Positions 5,014-5,302 of a stretch of DNA of 5,302 bases are shown in pieces (within the stretch, counting starts at the first letter, position 1; each line of letters opens with the position of its first letter). The DNA lies in contig JAEOUN010000019.1 of NCBI GenBank assembly GCA_016839245.1, positions 1 through 5,302 of the forward strand, written 5' to 3'. The notes under the pieces are model-generated. The model was not told the origin of the DNA. It did not search any database and saw only the letters and a list, made by a program, of their open reading frames with translations. The translations under genes were made by a program, and so were the position numbers. Origin of the DNA: Candidatus Thorarchaeota archaeon. GTDB lineage: Archaea > Asgardarchaeota > Thorarchaeia > Thorarchaeales > Thorarchaeaceae.

Positions 5014-5302
5014 GTATCAACAATGTTTGATGTCTGACTCTAGTACACTACAATAAAAAACATACAATTGTTGCACACTACGTCCATCATACTTGTCTAA
5101 TTCTAACCTTTTACTGACTTGGATATTTATTAGGCATGTTTCAATTCTACTCATAGTTTGATTTTAACGACGTTGATTACATTCGATATTGATTCACCGG
5201 TTGAATTTCACACTACTTCTAGTCCGATTCTAACTGAGTGAGTTTCATCCCCTGCCGTTGCTGTTCTTTAGATTTCAACCCTACTTCTAGTCTGATTCTA
5301 AC
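5014..5302 (-). CRISPR. Distal, decaying end of a CRISPR array (continues past the right edge)
   Basis: Repeat units of about 31 nt lie at 5014-5044, 5077-5107, 5138-5168, 5205-5234 and 5272-5302. Measured against the last copy, identity rises stepwise: 19/31, 21/31, 24/31, 28/31 (one gap). The best-conserved core is CTACTTCTAGTC followed by GATTCTAAC. Intervening sequences are 32, 30, 36 and 37 nt and unrelated to each other. In the opposite sense the repeat starts GTTAGAATC and ends GTTGAAAT, or ATTGAAAC in the 5138 copy. This matches the usual 8-nt 5' handle of type I/III crRNAs, so the transcribed strand sense is minus and the leader lies to the right, off the window. Decay on the left fits the oldest, leader-distal end. 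The two leftmost units are only supported by register and partial identity and may be chance or remnants. No leader, cas1 or cas2 is visible. Confidence 0.8.

Overview
The window is the edge of a type III CRISPR-Cas locus from an AT-rich genome, almost certainly archaeal. The archaeal call rests on a CARF-winged-helix regulator of the Csa3/HFX_2341 kind, Lrp-like winged helices in the next gene, TATA-like promoter elements and Shine-Dalgarno sites matching GGAGGTGA. The lineage cannot be fixed from sequence alone; a methanogen-like, Thermoplasmata-like or Asgard-like archaeon would all fit.

Left arm, minus strand (1-1990): a 576-residue Csx1-type CRISPR ancillary effector comes first. It has an N-terminal CARF with a DxTHG motif, a HEPN R-x4-H motif, and an additional C-terminal CARF-like domain. 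It is followed after 53 nt by the first 68 codons of cmr1, a Cas7-group RAMP of the Cmr (III-B) complex. The rest of the cmr operon should lie beyond the left edge. The Cmr complex, through its Cas10 subunit, would make cyclic oligoadenylate on seeing target RNA, and the Csx1-type protein would sense it.

Middle (1991-2627): a 637-nt divergent intergenic region with no convincing gene. It holds a candidate promoter for the csx1-cmr operon with two direct repeats spaced by two helical turns, and a short CRISPR-repeat-like stretch. It also has an 11-bp inverted repeat with widely separated arms. A GC-richer block would, on the minus strand, form several consecutive hairpins ending in a UUCG-capped stem and a T7 run. 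Just before the rightward genes lies a near-perfect palindrome that looks like an operator. The hairpin block may be a small RNA gene or a relic of a TnpB 3' end with its overlapping guide RNA.

Right arm, plus strand (2628-4930): a 225-residue CARF-winged-helix regulator overlaps by ATGA a 542-residue protein of unknown function. That protein has two winged-helix domains, each followed by a similar alpha/beta-like module. The two are translationally coupled and probably form a regulatory pair for the divergent csx1-cmr operon.

Right edge (about 5014-5302): the distal end of a CRISPR array. Repeat-like units of about 31 nt, separated by 30-37 nt, decay stepwise away from the right edge. The repeat reads in crRNA sense on the minus strand, ending in the typical TTGAAA-type 5' handle. 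The leader and the intact part of the array should therefore lie beyond the right edge.
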